In this document: positions 55,949 through 64,000 of the stretch, in pieces
How positions within the stretch are numbered: the stretch's first letter is position 1
Layout of the letters: each line of letters begins with the position of its first letter
NCBI GenBank assembly: GCA_019636795.1
Contig: JAHBWW010000007.1
Coordinates: forward strand, 1-64,000
DNA: 64,000 bases
Source of the DNA: Phycisphaeraceae bacterium
GTDB taxonomy: Bacteria > Planctomycetota > Phycisphaerae > Phycisphaerales > UBA1924
Direction: 5' to 3'
Notes under the pieces: generated by a model
The model's input: only the letters and a program-made list of their open reading frames with translations
What the model was told of the DNA's origin: nothing
The model's database searches: none
Program-made: the position numbers and the translations under genes

Positions 55949-57667
55949 TCAATCCTGCGACTCTCCAACCTGGCTCACGCGTGCGATCTCTTCGGGCGTT
56001 GTTACGCCATTGAGTACCTTGAGCCTCCCGTCCGCAACCAGAGGCCTCATCCCCGCTGCCAGCGCCGCCTTGCGCAACTCCGACACAGGCGACAACTTGA
56101 AGGCCAGATCACGCAATTGCGCGTTCATCAGCATCATTTCGAAGATGCCCTTACGACCTTTGTACCCGCCTGGCGCGTCATCGGTTGAGACGGCCTTGTA
56201 CACCCGACCCACCGCCTCATCCAGCCTCAGCCCGATCAGGTCCAGATATTTCGGGTCGATTTCTTCACGCGTCGCCAGTTTTCTCGAAGGCTCGTGCAGC
56301 ACGCGAATCAATCGCTGCGCCATCACCGCCTGAATCGAACTGGCCACTAGGAACGGCTTGATCCCCATGTCGATCAGTCGCGTAATCGCCGAAGGAGCGT
56401 CATTCGTGTGCAACGTGCTGAACACCAGGTGCCCGGTCAGCGCAGCCTGAATCGCAATCTCGCCCACTTCGCGGTCACGAATTTCGCCCACCAGAATGAT
56501 GTTGGGCGCCTGGCGCAGCATCGACCGCAGAATCGCGGGAAATGTCAATCCGATGCTTTCACGCACCTGACACTGGTTAATTCCGTCAAAGTTATATTCC
56601 ACCGGATCTTCAGCCGTGATGATCTTGCGGTCAGGGCGATTGAGCACATCGAGCGCGCTGTACAGCGTCGTCGTCTTGCCTGAACCTGTCGGCCCGGTCA
56701 CCAGAAAAATGCCGTTCGGTCGGCGGATGATTTTGTTGAAAATATCCAGATTATCCGGTTCAAAACCAAGATTCACCAGACCGATGCGCACCGCATCAGG
56801 CCTCAGAATACGCAGCACCACGCTCTCGCCGTGATACGCCGGGCACGCCGAAACACGATAATCGATCATCGTGCCTTCAACTTCGAGTTTCACACGCCCG
56901 TCTTGCGGCACGCGCTTCTCAGCGATGTTCATGCCTGCCATCAGTTTCACGCGACTGAGCATCGCATTCTGCATGCGTTTGGGCAGATTATCGCGTTCTA
57001 TGCACACACCATCGATGCGATACCGAAGTCTCACCCTGTCGTTCATCGGCTCGATGTGAATATCCGATGCCCGCAGCCGCACCGCTTCAGACAGAATCCG
57101 ATTGCACAAACGCACGATCGGAGCATCTTCCGATGCGACGTCAATCGAACGATCGAGCGATCTATCCACCGAACGGTCGATCGTCCGGTCGATCGAATCC
57201 GTGACCAGTGACTCATCGCGCCCCACCTGTTTCTCAGGGCGTTTACCCTCGATGAAGTTCTTGATCTGGCTCTTGCTCGCCAGCCTCGGCTCGATCTGCG
57301 TGTTGAGCCTGAAACGCAGGTTCTCCAGCAGATCGAGATCGAGCGGGTCGTGGATGATGAGTTGCAATCGGCCGCCGGCATTCCCCATCGGCAGCACGTT
57401 GTACCGCTTGATGAGTCCCTCGTCGATGCCCTTCATGTTGACCTGCCCGGCCACACTGGCCGCCGACAGATCCACGTATTCCATGCCAAACTGCTCTGCC
57501 AAGGCTTTGGTGACCTGTTCTTCCGTGCAGTACCCAGCCTCGACCAGTACTTCACCCAACCGTCGGCCAGTTGCCTTGGCAACCTTGATCCCGTGCGCCA
57601 CTTTTTCTGCGTCCGTGACCCCCCAGCCGACCAGAATGTCTCCCAATTTCTTGCGCGATCGTGCCAT
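55949..57667 (-). CDS. GspE/PilB-type secretion ATPase (copy 2) with a DRS-repeat linker
   Basis: The 572-residue ATPase starts at ATG 57667 (MARSRKKLGDILV). The N-terminal MshEN domain has VLVEAGYCTEEQVTKALAEQF, followed by a linker at about 156-182 made of DRS repeats with I, V or L before them (IDRTIDRSVDRSLDRSID). The ATPase domain has TGPTGSGKTTTLYSALD (about 324) and STLHTNDAPSAIT. As in copy 1, the zinc tetracysteine motif is missing. The gene lies 56 bases upstream of pilT on the same strand. Confidence 0.93.
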   Translation of the reverse strand: MARSRKKLGDILVGWGVTDAEKVAHGIKVAKATGRRLGEVLVEAGYCTEEQVTKALAEQFGMEYVDLSAASVAGQVNMKGIDEGLIKRYNVLPMGNAGGRLQLIIHDPLDLDLLENLRFRLNTQIEPRLASKSQIKNFIEGKRPEKQVGRDESLVTDSIDRTIDRSVDRSLDRSIDVASEDAPIVRLCNRILSEAVRLRASDIHIEPMNDRVRLRYRIDGVCIERDNLPKRMQNAMLSRVKLMAGMNIAEKRVPQDGRVKLEVEGTMIDYRVSACPAYHGESVVLRILRPDAVRIGLVNLGFEPDNLDIFNKIIRRPNGIFLVTGPTGSGKTTTLYSALDVLNRPDRKIITAEDPVEYNFDGINQCQVRESIGLTFPAILRSMLRQAPNIILVGEIRDREVGEIAIQAALTGHLVFSTLHTNDAPSAITRLIDMGIKPFLVASSIQAVMAQRLIRVLHEPSRKLATREEIDPKYLDLIGLRLDEAVGRVYKAVSTDDAPGGYKGRKGIFEMMLMNAQLRDLAFKLSPVSELRKAALAAGMRPLVADGRLKVLNGVTTPEEIARVSQVGESQD

Positions 57668-57883
57668 CGGTGGTGGTATCCCCTGCAAGCGCCGACAAGA
57701 TCGGGCCACTGCATCGGCCCGAATGCAAAGCACAGCCGCATCCGCTCTGAATCCATCACGAGGGACGCGCTCCGACACTGTAGCGCCAAACCCCACCTCA
57801 AGGAGCGGGCCCCCAGTGTTGTGCCTTCCGCTCAGACTCGGCGCGCGGTTCCAAGTCTGCCTCGCCCTACCATCCTTCTAAAC

Positions 57884-58597
57884 ATGGCCGCAAACCCCTC
57901 GTACAGACATACGCCCCGCCTCCTCATCACCTCAGGCCCGACCTACGAGCCGATCGATGCCGTGCGCTTTATCGGGAACCGTTCTTCTGGCCGCCTTGGC
58001 GCGGCACTCGCCGACGCCGCCGACTCCCGCGACTGGCCCGTCACCGCACTGATCGGGTGTCAATCCCAAAAGCCCGCCCGATCCGGGGTCCGGGTTTGCC
58101 CATTCCGCACCACTGCCGACCTTGGTGAACTGCTGCTTCAGGAAGTCCCCAGCACCGACATCCTCATCATGGCGGCCGCAGTAGCAGACTTTCGCCCCAG
58201 ACTCGCGCCAGGACAACTCGAATCCAAGATCCGCCGCAGTTCCGCAGGTCTCTCGCTTGAACTTGAACCCACGCCCGACCTGCTGGCCTCATGCGCTCCG
58301 CTGCGCCGCCCGAACCATCTCTTCGTGGGCTTTGCGCTCGAACCCAAGGCCGACCTCATCGCCTCGGCCCAAAGCAAACTCCAACGTAAAAAAATCGACC
58401 TCGTCGTCGCCAACCCTCTTGAAACCATGGACGCGCTGACGATTGAAGCGTTCCTCGTCGGACGCCCAGACTCCCCATTCGCTCAGCCCATCGCGACGCC
58501 GGGCCCCATGACCAAACCCGACTTTGCCGAGTGGCTGCTCGATCACCTCCAGACCATGCACGCCTCGATCGTTGCGGAGAGCACTCATGCCCGATGA
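57884..58597 (+). CDS. coaB: Phosphopantothenoylcysteine synthetase domain protein (CoaB), stand-alone
   Basis: The 237-residue protein matches the CoaB half of the usual CoaBC fusion: LLITSGPTYEPIDAVRFIGNRSSGRLG (nucleotide loop; key part SGPTYEPIDAVRFIGNRSSG), ILIMAAAVADFRP and FVGFALEP, then the K-rich KIDLVVANPL. CoaB joins cysteine to 4'-phosphopantothenate in coenzyme A synthesis. No CoaC domain is attached or nearby. It overlaps the next gene by 11 bases. Confidence 0.88.
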   Translation: MAANPSYRHTPRLLITSGPTYEPIDAVRFIGNRSSGRLGAALADAADSRDWPVTALIGCQSQKPARSGVRVCPFRTTADLGELLLQEVPSTDILIMAAAVADFRPRLAPGQLESKIRRSSAGLSLELEPTPDLLASCAPLRRPNHLFVGFALEPKADLIASAQSKLQRKKIDLVVANPLETMDALTIEAFLVGRPDSPFAQPIATPGPMTKPDFAEWLLDHLQTMHASIVAESTHAR

Positions 58598-60185
58598 TCG
58601 CAGGCCCGACGGGCCAAACTCAAGAGTCCGCCGCACACGTCTGGGAGCACGCCCCAGTTCGCCCGATCGCGCTCCGCCCGGGCCGCGTATGCCCCGAGGC
58701 CCGCGCCCGCCAGGTCCGAGGCGCGAATCACGAGAGCCACGCGAGCCTCGAACGCTTCCCATTCTTCATCAGGACAAGTGGCTCGTCGCCATCAACAAGC
58801 CCGTCGGTCTGCCCGTGATCGGCCACGACGAAGAAGCAAGCGTTCTTTCGATCATCCGCCAGCAGATCCGTGTCCGCCGCCGCGATCAGGGGCCATGGAC
58901 TTTGCATCAACTCGACCAATACGCCAGCGGCATCACGCTCCTGGCGCTCACTCCAACAGCACGCGAAAACATCATGCGCTCGCGCCGCTTCGAGCGGTTT
59001 TATCTCGTCCTGGTCGAAGGGCCGCCCGCTGCTGATTCAGCACCCGAAAACGGCACCGTCAGCACCGAGCAGAAGGGACGCGACACCGGCGTCGTCCGCC
59101 AACTCGTCACGCACTATCAGCGCCTCGCGGTGCGCGATGGACGCGCACTCCTCCGCCTGCGACCACGCACCGACGCGCCAGGGCAGATCGAGCGACACCT
59201 GCGACAGATCGGGGCTGTACCTGTCATCGGCCCAAAGGGGTTCGTAGGCCTGCATCTGGCCGAAATCACATTCTCCCATCCTGATTCATCTGAGCGCATG
59301 CGCCTTTCATGCCCCGCGCCCGCGTGGATGTACGACGCTGTCGGGCTCCCCGCGCCACAATCCGACACACCCGAAACTACCGAAGGCTGGGACGAAGTCG
59401 CGGACTGGTACGCCGGCATGCTCGGCTCTTCACGAAGCGACCTTCACACCGACCTCGTCCATCCCGGCGTCGATCGTTTGCTCTCGCTCACACCGGGCCA
59501 GCGCCTGCTCGATGTGGCTTGCGGCGAAGGAACGCTTGCAGCACGCTTTGATTCCCGAGAGGTTGCTGTCGTCGGTGTTGACGCCAGCCCAAGACTCATC
59601 GAACTCGCACAACAGCGCCATCTGAAACACGCGCGTTTTGAGCTCGGCGACGCCCGCACCATCGACCGCCTCTCGCTCGAACCCTTTGATGCTGCGTCAT
59701 GCGTGCTGGCGCTCATGAATATCAATCCGCTCGAACCGGTTATGCGCGGCATCGCTGGCGCGCTCAAGCCCGGCGGGCGCTTCGTCGCTGTTGTGCTCCA
59801 CCCCGCCTTTCGCACGCCCCGGCGCAGCAGCTGGGTCTGGATCGGTGCTACGCCTGAGACGCAGCAGCAACACCGCCGTGTCGATGCGTACCTCTCGATC
59901 GAGCCCATTGAGATTGTGATGAACCCCGGCGCGGTAGCCGCTGGCGAACCTCCGGTCACAACCGTCACCTACGCCCGCCCGCTTCAGTCCTACATACGCG
60001 CCATCACTTCGGCCGGCCTTCTCATCGACTCGATTGAGGAATGGTCCAGCCCGCGTCAGAGCGAACCCGGACCGCGCGCTCAAGAAGAAAACCGCGCACG
60101 CCGCGAGTTCCCGATGTTTCTTGCCATTCGTGCCATCAAACCCGCTCAGGGGCTTGGCATCGCGATCACCGATCCTGCGTCCTGA
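58587..60185 (+). CDS. Fusion of RluA-type pseudouridine synthase and SAM methyltransferase
   Basis: The 532-residue protein starts at ATG 58587 with GGAG upstream and overlaps coaB. After a Pro/Arg-rich N-terminal tail comes a RluA-like domain (about 55-250): INKPVGLPVIGHD, LHQLDQYASGITLL and FYLVLVEG, then GQIERHLRQIGAVPVIG and LHLAEITFSHP. The catalytic Asp is kept, but HRLD reads HQLD and the GRTHQIR motif reads APGQIER. The C-terminal half is a class I methyltransferase (LLDVACGEGTLAARF at about 308, VVGVDAS, ALKPGGRFVAV). It may modify rRNA or tRNA in two steps. Its 3' end overlaps the convergent SDR gene by 40 bases. Confidence 0.88.
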   Translation: MPDDRRPDGPNSRVRRTRLGARPSSPDRAPPGPRMPRGPRPPGPRRESREPREPRTLPILHQDKWLVAINKPVGLPVIGHDEEASVLSIIRQQIRVRRRDQGPWTLHQLDQYASGITLLALTPTARENIMRSRRFERFYLVLVEGPPAADSAPENGTVSTEQKGRDTGVVRQLVTHYQRLAVRDGRALLRLRPRTDAPGQIERHLRQIGAVPVIGPKGFVGLHLAEITFSHPDSSERMRLSCPAPAWMYDAVGLPAPQSDTPETTEGWDEVADWYAGMLGSSRSDLHTDLVHPGVDRLLSLTPGQRLLDVACGEGTLAARFDSREVAVVGVDASPRLIELAQQRHLKHARFELGDARTIDRLSLEPFDAASCVLALMNINPLEPVMRGIAGALKPGGRFVAVVLHPAFRTPRRSSWVWIGATPETQQQHRRVDAYLSIEPIEIVMNPGAVAAGEPPVTTVTYARPLQSYIRAITSAGLLIDSIEEWSSPRQSEPGPRAQEENRARREFPMFLAIRAIKPAQGLGIAITDPAS

Positions 60186-60847
60186 TCGCGCTGGCCGATC
60201 GCGCACGCCACAATCACCCTCGCCACATCCGCCGGTGCGAGCGTCTTGTTCGTGGGCAATGCCGAACTCGGCACGATCGACCGCAGCATCTCCGTTTCTA
60301 CCGCGCCTGGAGCAACGGTAAAACCGAGCACCCCACGCCCTTCATTCACGATCGCTCTGGCAAACAGGTTCAGCCCCGCCTTCGCAGCCGAGTACACACC
60401 AAGGCCCGCGAACGGATCGATCGTCGAATAACTCGACACATTCACAACCCGCCCCTTCGCATCAGCAAGGTTCCGCCACGCTTCGCGCGTCAGGCGGATC
60501 GCGCCAAGCACGTTGACCTCGAACACCCCTTGAATTTCGCTGTCGCTGAACTGATGAAACGGCTTCATCGGCGCATGCCCTGCGTTGTTCACCAGCGCAT
60601 CAACGCGCCCGAACCGCTGTGTTGCCGCCGCGACGATCCTGCCCGCAGCCGCAGGCTCGCCCACATCCGCAGCGATGCACAACGTTCGTTCGCCCGAATC
60701 GATCTCGCGTGCAACCGCTTCGAGCTTGCCAAGCGTTCGCCCCACGAGCGCTACGCGCCAGCCCACGCCAGCCAGTTGCAGTGACACTTCGCGCCCGATC
60801 CCGCTCCCCGCGCCTGTCACAATCGCGACCCTGTTCACTTCAGCCAT
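60146..60847 (-). CDS. Short-chain dehydrogenase/reductase (SDR)
   Basis: The 233-residue protein has the SDR cofactor motif TGAGSGIG at the N-terminus, NNAGHAP, the catalytic YSAAKAG, and PGAVETEM after it. The substrate is unknown. I start at MAEVNRVAIVTGAG (60847); five codons further up is a weaker choice. Its C-terminal end overlaps the end of the convergent fusion gene by 40 bases. Confidence 0.88.
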   Translation of the reverse strand: MAEVNRVAIVTGAGSGIGREVSLQLAGVGWRVALVGRTLGKLEAVAREIDSGERTLCIAADVGEPAAAGRIVAAATQRFGRVDALVNNAGHAPMKPFHQFSDSEIQGVFEVNVLGAIRLTREAWRNLADAKGRVVNVSSYSTIDPFAGLGVYSAAKAGLNLFARAIVNEGRGVLGFTVAPGAVETEMLRSIVPSSALPTNKTLAPADVARVIVACAIGQRDQDAGSVIAMPSP

Positions 60848-60917
60848 GCTTCGTTCTCCCATTCGCCTGCGCCCCGATACTCCACGCTGGCCACATTCAC
60901 ATCGTACACTTCAGCGC

Positions 60918-62621
60918 ATGGCTGCACGCATCATCATCGTCACGCTTCTCGCGATCATCATCGGCGTCCCCTTCGCCATGAGCCTCTCGGCCCGTGATGA
61001 ACGCCCCGACCCGAGCGCGCCCCTCCTCCTCATCGTCACGCCCCACGTCCCGCAGATTCGCCAGGAGTTCGCCGAAGCCTTTACCGCGTGGCACCTGCGC
61101 GAGTTCGGCTCACCTGTGCGTGTCGATATGCGCACACCCGGCGGTACCAGCGACATCTGGGCACAACTCGATGCCCAGTTCCGCAGCGAAATCAAAAAAG
61201 GAAACGTCACGCTTGCGCCCGACGGCCGCATCGTGCTCGCTCACGGTGCAAGCGCCTACGACCTCATGTTCGGAGGCGGCAGTTACGACCACGGCCGACT
61301 CAAGACCGGGATCCTGGTCGATCAGCCACTTTTTTCACGCACTCCACTCAACGCCGCACTCGGTCTGGCCGACATAACCCCCGCCAGTCTCCATGGCCAC
61401 ACCATCGACAATGCTTCCGTCGAACGCGTCCTCGGACGTCCCCTTCCCAAAGGCGTCCGCATCACTTCCAATCCCGACGGCTCACCCACGCTCACTGTTT
61501 CCGTGTCTCTCTCGGCTCCCGCAGGCTTCGATCCGGCGGAACTCCAGACCCTCTTCGGCGAGAACCGCATCGGCATCCAGCAACTCTACGACCCCGATCA
61601 ATACTGGATCGGTACCGCGCTCTCGAGCTTTGGCATCGTCTTCAACCGCGATCTCTGCACCGAACTCGGTGTCGGCGAACCCACTTCATTCAAAACCCTC
61701 ACCGACCCACGCCTGCGCAATCAGATCGCTCTCGCCGACCCCCGCCAATCCGGCTCCGTTACCACAACCTTCGACTCGATCCTCGGGTACTACGGCTGGG
61801 ACGAAGGCTGGCGCATTCTCCGCGAAATGTCTGCCAACACTCGCTACTTCACCAACTCCTCCACCAAGCCCCCGATGGACGTCGCACAAGGCGAAGCCGC
61901 AATGGGACTCGCCATCGACTTCTATGGCCGCGGACAGGCCAACGCCGTCGGCGATGATCGTGTCGGATACACCGATCCCGTCGGCTCGGTCTACGTCGAT
62001 GCCGATCCCGTCTCGCTTCTGAGCGGTTCAGCCAATCCCGAACTTGCCCGCCGCTTCATCGCCTTCACACTCACCGAAGAGGGCCAGGCGTTGTGGCAGT
62101 TCCGCGCCACCTCACGCAACGGCGCATCAAACCCGCCCGGGCCCGCAGGCCAGCCCATGGGGCCACGCCAATACGAACTCCGCCGCATGCCCGTCCGCCG
62201 CATCATGGCTGAAAAATACTTCGATCACTTCGCCGATCAGGTCGATCCCTTCGCCATCGCCTCCAACACCGCCAATCCCGGATGGCGTACTGGCGTCCAG
62301 ATGATGATGGGCGCGTTCGCCATCACCACAGGCCCCGAAATCCGCGAAGCATGGAACGCCATCGCCATGGCCACCGAGACGCCAACCTTCCCCCCCGATG
62401 TCATCGCGTACATGCACGAACTTCTCCACGCCTTTCCCGAGCAGACCATGCCCGACGGTTCTGTGTTGGCCTTCAATGAACAGAACTATCGGGCCTTTCG
62501 CGATTCCTGGCGCGATCCTGTCGCTGCCAAACGCGCAGAAATTGCCTATGTCCGCTTTTTCCGCCATCAGTACGCCACAATCGTCGATCTCTATCACAAG
62601 CACAGACCTGCCTCGCGATAG
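60918..62621 (+). CDS. ABC-type extracellular solute-binding protein
   Basis: The 567-residue protein has an N-terminal membrane/signal helix (IIIVTLLAIIIGVPFAMS) and a family 1/Fe-type solute-binding core: RPDPSAPLLLIVTPHVPQIRQEFAEAF at the start, TALSSFGIVFNRDL, IALADPRQSGSVTTTFDSIL and VGSVYVDADPVSLLSGSANPELARRFI (key part YVDADPVSLLSGSANPELAR), of the type seen in Fe3+ and thiamine-type binders. The protein is unusually long, with an extra C-terminal part. No permease or ATPase gene lies nearby, so the partner transporter is elsewhere. It is divergent from the SDR gene. Confidence 0.8.
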   Translation: MAARIIIVTLLAIIIGVPFAMSLSARDERPDPSAPLLLIVTPHVPQIRQEFAEAFTAWHLREFGSPVRVDMRTPGGTSDIWAQLDAQFRSEIKKGNVTLAPDGRIVLAHGASAYDLMFGGGSYDHGRLKTGILVDQPLFSRTPLNAALGLADITPASLHGHTIDNASVERVLGRPLPKGVRITSNPDGSPTLTVSVSLSAPAGFDPAELQTLFGENRIGIQQLYDPDQYWIGTALSSFGIVFNRDLCTELGVGEPTSFKTLTDPRLRNQIALADPRQSGSVTTTFDSILGYYGWDEGWRILREMSANTRYFTNSSTKPPMDVAQGEAAMGLAIDFYGRGQANAVGDDRVGYTDPVGSVYVDADPVSLLSGSANPELARRFIAFTLTEEGQALWQFRATSRNGASNPPGPAGQPMGPRQYELRRMPVRRIMAEKYFDHFADQVDPFAIASNTANPGWRTGVQMMMGAFAITTGPEIREAWNAIAMATETPTFPPDVIAYMHELLHAFPEQTMPDGSVLAFNEQNYRAFRDSWRDPVAAKRAEIAYVRFFRHQYATIVDLYHKHRPASR

Positions 62622-62645
62622 TCGATGAACTCTGCGGAGATACCC

Positions 62646-64000
62646 GTGCGCGACCCGATGGCCCAACCTGAACTCGCCAGACCAACACACACCAAAGTCG
62701 TCGCCACTCTCGGCCCGGCATCCGAGCCTCCCGAGATGCTCGACAAACTCATCGCCGCAGGCGTCTCCATCTTCCGCCTCAACTTCTCCCACGGCGACCT
62801 CGAAGACCACGCAAAACGCCTTGCGAATGTTCGTCAAGCCGCACAGCGCTCAGGCCAACCCGTCGCTGTTCTTGGTGACCTTCAAGGCCCCAAACTCCGC
62901 GTCACCGGCGTCCCCGATCTCGCGCCAGATGGCGGCATCATCGTCGAAACCGGAAGTGACATCCTCTTCCGCCGCAACGTCTCCGAAGCCTACATTGACC
63001 CTGAAACCCGGCTCCCCGTCTTTGGCTCGACCTTCGACCCACTCTTTCACGATGTCCTCCCAGGCCAGCGCGTCCTTATCAATGATGGCGCAATCCGAAT
63101 GCTCGCGGTCGACGCAATTCCAGGAATCGAACTCCGCTGCCGCGTCACCGTCGGCGGACGCATCACCTCACGCAAAGGCATCAACCTCCCCGAATCCGAT
63201 CTTCACGTCCCTTCCATTACCGATCGCGATCTTCAGTGTGTCGAATGGGCCGTACGCCATGGTCTCGATTTCCTCGCTCTCTCCTTCGTGCGCACCGCCG
63301 CCGAAGTCATCGACCTCAAGCAACGCATCGCAGGCCTCTGCTCGACCGATCGCGCCATTCACGATCAATCCGCAGGCCTCGAAATCCCCGTCATCGCCAA
63401 GATCGAAAAGCCCCAGGCCATCGCCAACATCGAATCCATTGTGCAGGCTGTCGATGCCATCATGGTCGCGCGCGGCGACCTCGGCGTCGAGATGGACGTC
63501 GCCTACGTCCCCGTCGCCCAGCGCCTCATTATCAAAACCTGCCGCGAATACGGCAAGCCCGTCATCGTCGCCACGCAGATGCTCGAATCCATGATCGAGA
63601 GTGCCTCACCCACACGCGCTGAATCCAACGATGTCGCCGGCGCAGTCTTTCAAGGCGCCGATGCCGTCATGCTCTCGGGCGAGACTGCTGTCGGCAAGCA
63701 TCCCGCTCTCGTCGTCGAAACCATGCGACGCATCATTGCGGTCACCGAATCGAGCATTGTCGATACCACCAGCGAGTTCGCGCCCGCGCCCAAACTCGAA
63801 GAGCTCCCATACCGCTCCGCAGCCCTGGCGCGCGGCGCATGGCACATCGCACGCGAAAGCAAAGCCACCGTCGTCGTTGTCTGGTCGCAGCAGGGCGGCA
63901 TGGCACGCTATCTCAGCCGCAGCGCCTTCCGCATCCCCATCATCGCTTACTCCAGCAGCACCGTCGCTACGCGACAGATGACGCTCCTGGCCAACGTCAA
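62646..64000 (+). CDS. pyk: Pyruvate kinase, C-terminus cut by the window edge
   Basis: About 450 residues of pyruvate kinase are visible. Motifs are KVVATLGPAS, IFRLNFSHGD, DLQGPKLRV, ARGDLGVEM, VATQMLESMIESASPTRAE and VMLSGETAVGKHP, covering the active site. The kinase converts phosphoenolpyruvate and ADP to pyruvate and ATP. I take the GTG at 62646 as start, because GGAG lies six bases upstream; an in-frame ATG at 62625 without a ribosome site is the alternative. The allosteric C-terminal domain continues beyond the window. Confidence 0.92.
   Translation, partial: MRDPMAQPELARPTHTKVVATLGPASEPPEMLDKLIAAGVSIFRLNFSHGDLEDHAKRLANVRQAAQRSGQPVAVLGDLQGPKLRVTGVPDLAPDGGIIVETGSDILFRRNVSEAYIDPETRLPVFGSTFDPLFHDVLPGQRVLINDGAIRMLAVDAIPGIELRCRVTVGGRITSRKGINLPESDLHVPSITDRDLQCVEWAVRHGLDFLALSFVRTAAEVIDLKQRIAGLCSTDRAIHDQSAGLEIPVIAKIEKPQAIANIESIVQAVDAIMVARGDLGVEMDVAYVPVAQRLIIKTCREYGKPVIVATQMLESMIESASPTRAESNDVAGAVFQGADAVMLSGETAVGKHPALVVETMRRIIAVTESSIVDTTSEFAPAPKLEELPYRSAALARGAWHIARESKATVVVVWSQQGGMARYLSRSAFRIPIIAYSSSTVATRQMTLLANV

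Overview
The window looks like chromosomal DNA of a GC-rich planctomycete, most likely class Phycisphaerae. I infer this from the mix of genes: a planctomycete-type pseudopilin/type II secretion operon with very large minor pseudopilins, a periplasmic Tricorn-type protease, secreted glycan-degrading enzymes and a complete SufBCDSET operon. No marker gene here fixes the genus.

Region 1 (1-8.96 kb) is one end of an integrated mobile element that runs off the left edge. All its genes are on the minus strand. Read from the right-hand (tRNA) end they are: a small protein, a DUF2924 protein, a large serine recombinase, a small HTH protein, a winged-helix-like protein, a sigma-factor-like protein, a small protein, a P4-type primase-helicase, and a ParB-domain/DNA methyltransferase cut by the window edge. 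The element abuts a tRNA-Asn gene. Two nearly identical promoter-like sequences precede its two transcription units. A perfectly dyad-symmetric cluster of six half-sites around an alternating purine-pyrimidine tract lies between primase and methyltransferase.

Region 2 (9-21 kb) is housekeeping: hrpA; an aspartokinase-like protein of uncertain function behind a structured leader RNA that looks like an attenuator or riboswitch; the suf operon for Fe-S cluster assembly, preceded by a Fur-box-like site; and thpR.

Region 3 (21-32 kb) holds a secreted alpha-L-fucosidase next to a Tat-exported glycosylasparaginase, a porin, an ECF sigma factor with an anti-sigma-like membrane protein, two overlapping CPA2-type antiporters, a DCC-family protein, a pirin and ribosomal protein L31.

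Region 4 (32-41 kb) holds metH, a large Tricorn-like protease, a Nudix hydrolase and tRNA-Pro.

Region 5 (41-57.7 kb) is a secretion/pilus block on the minus strand: two GspE/PilB ATPases, a PilT ATPase, GspF/PilC and five pseudopilin-like proteins, the last 1799 residues long. No secretin or prepilin peptidase is in view. Region 6 (57.8-64 kb) holds stand-alone coaB, a pseudouridine synthase-methyltransferase fusion, an SDR dehydrogenase, a solute-binding protein and the start of pyruvate kinase.
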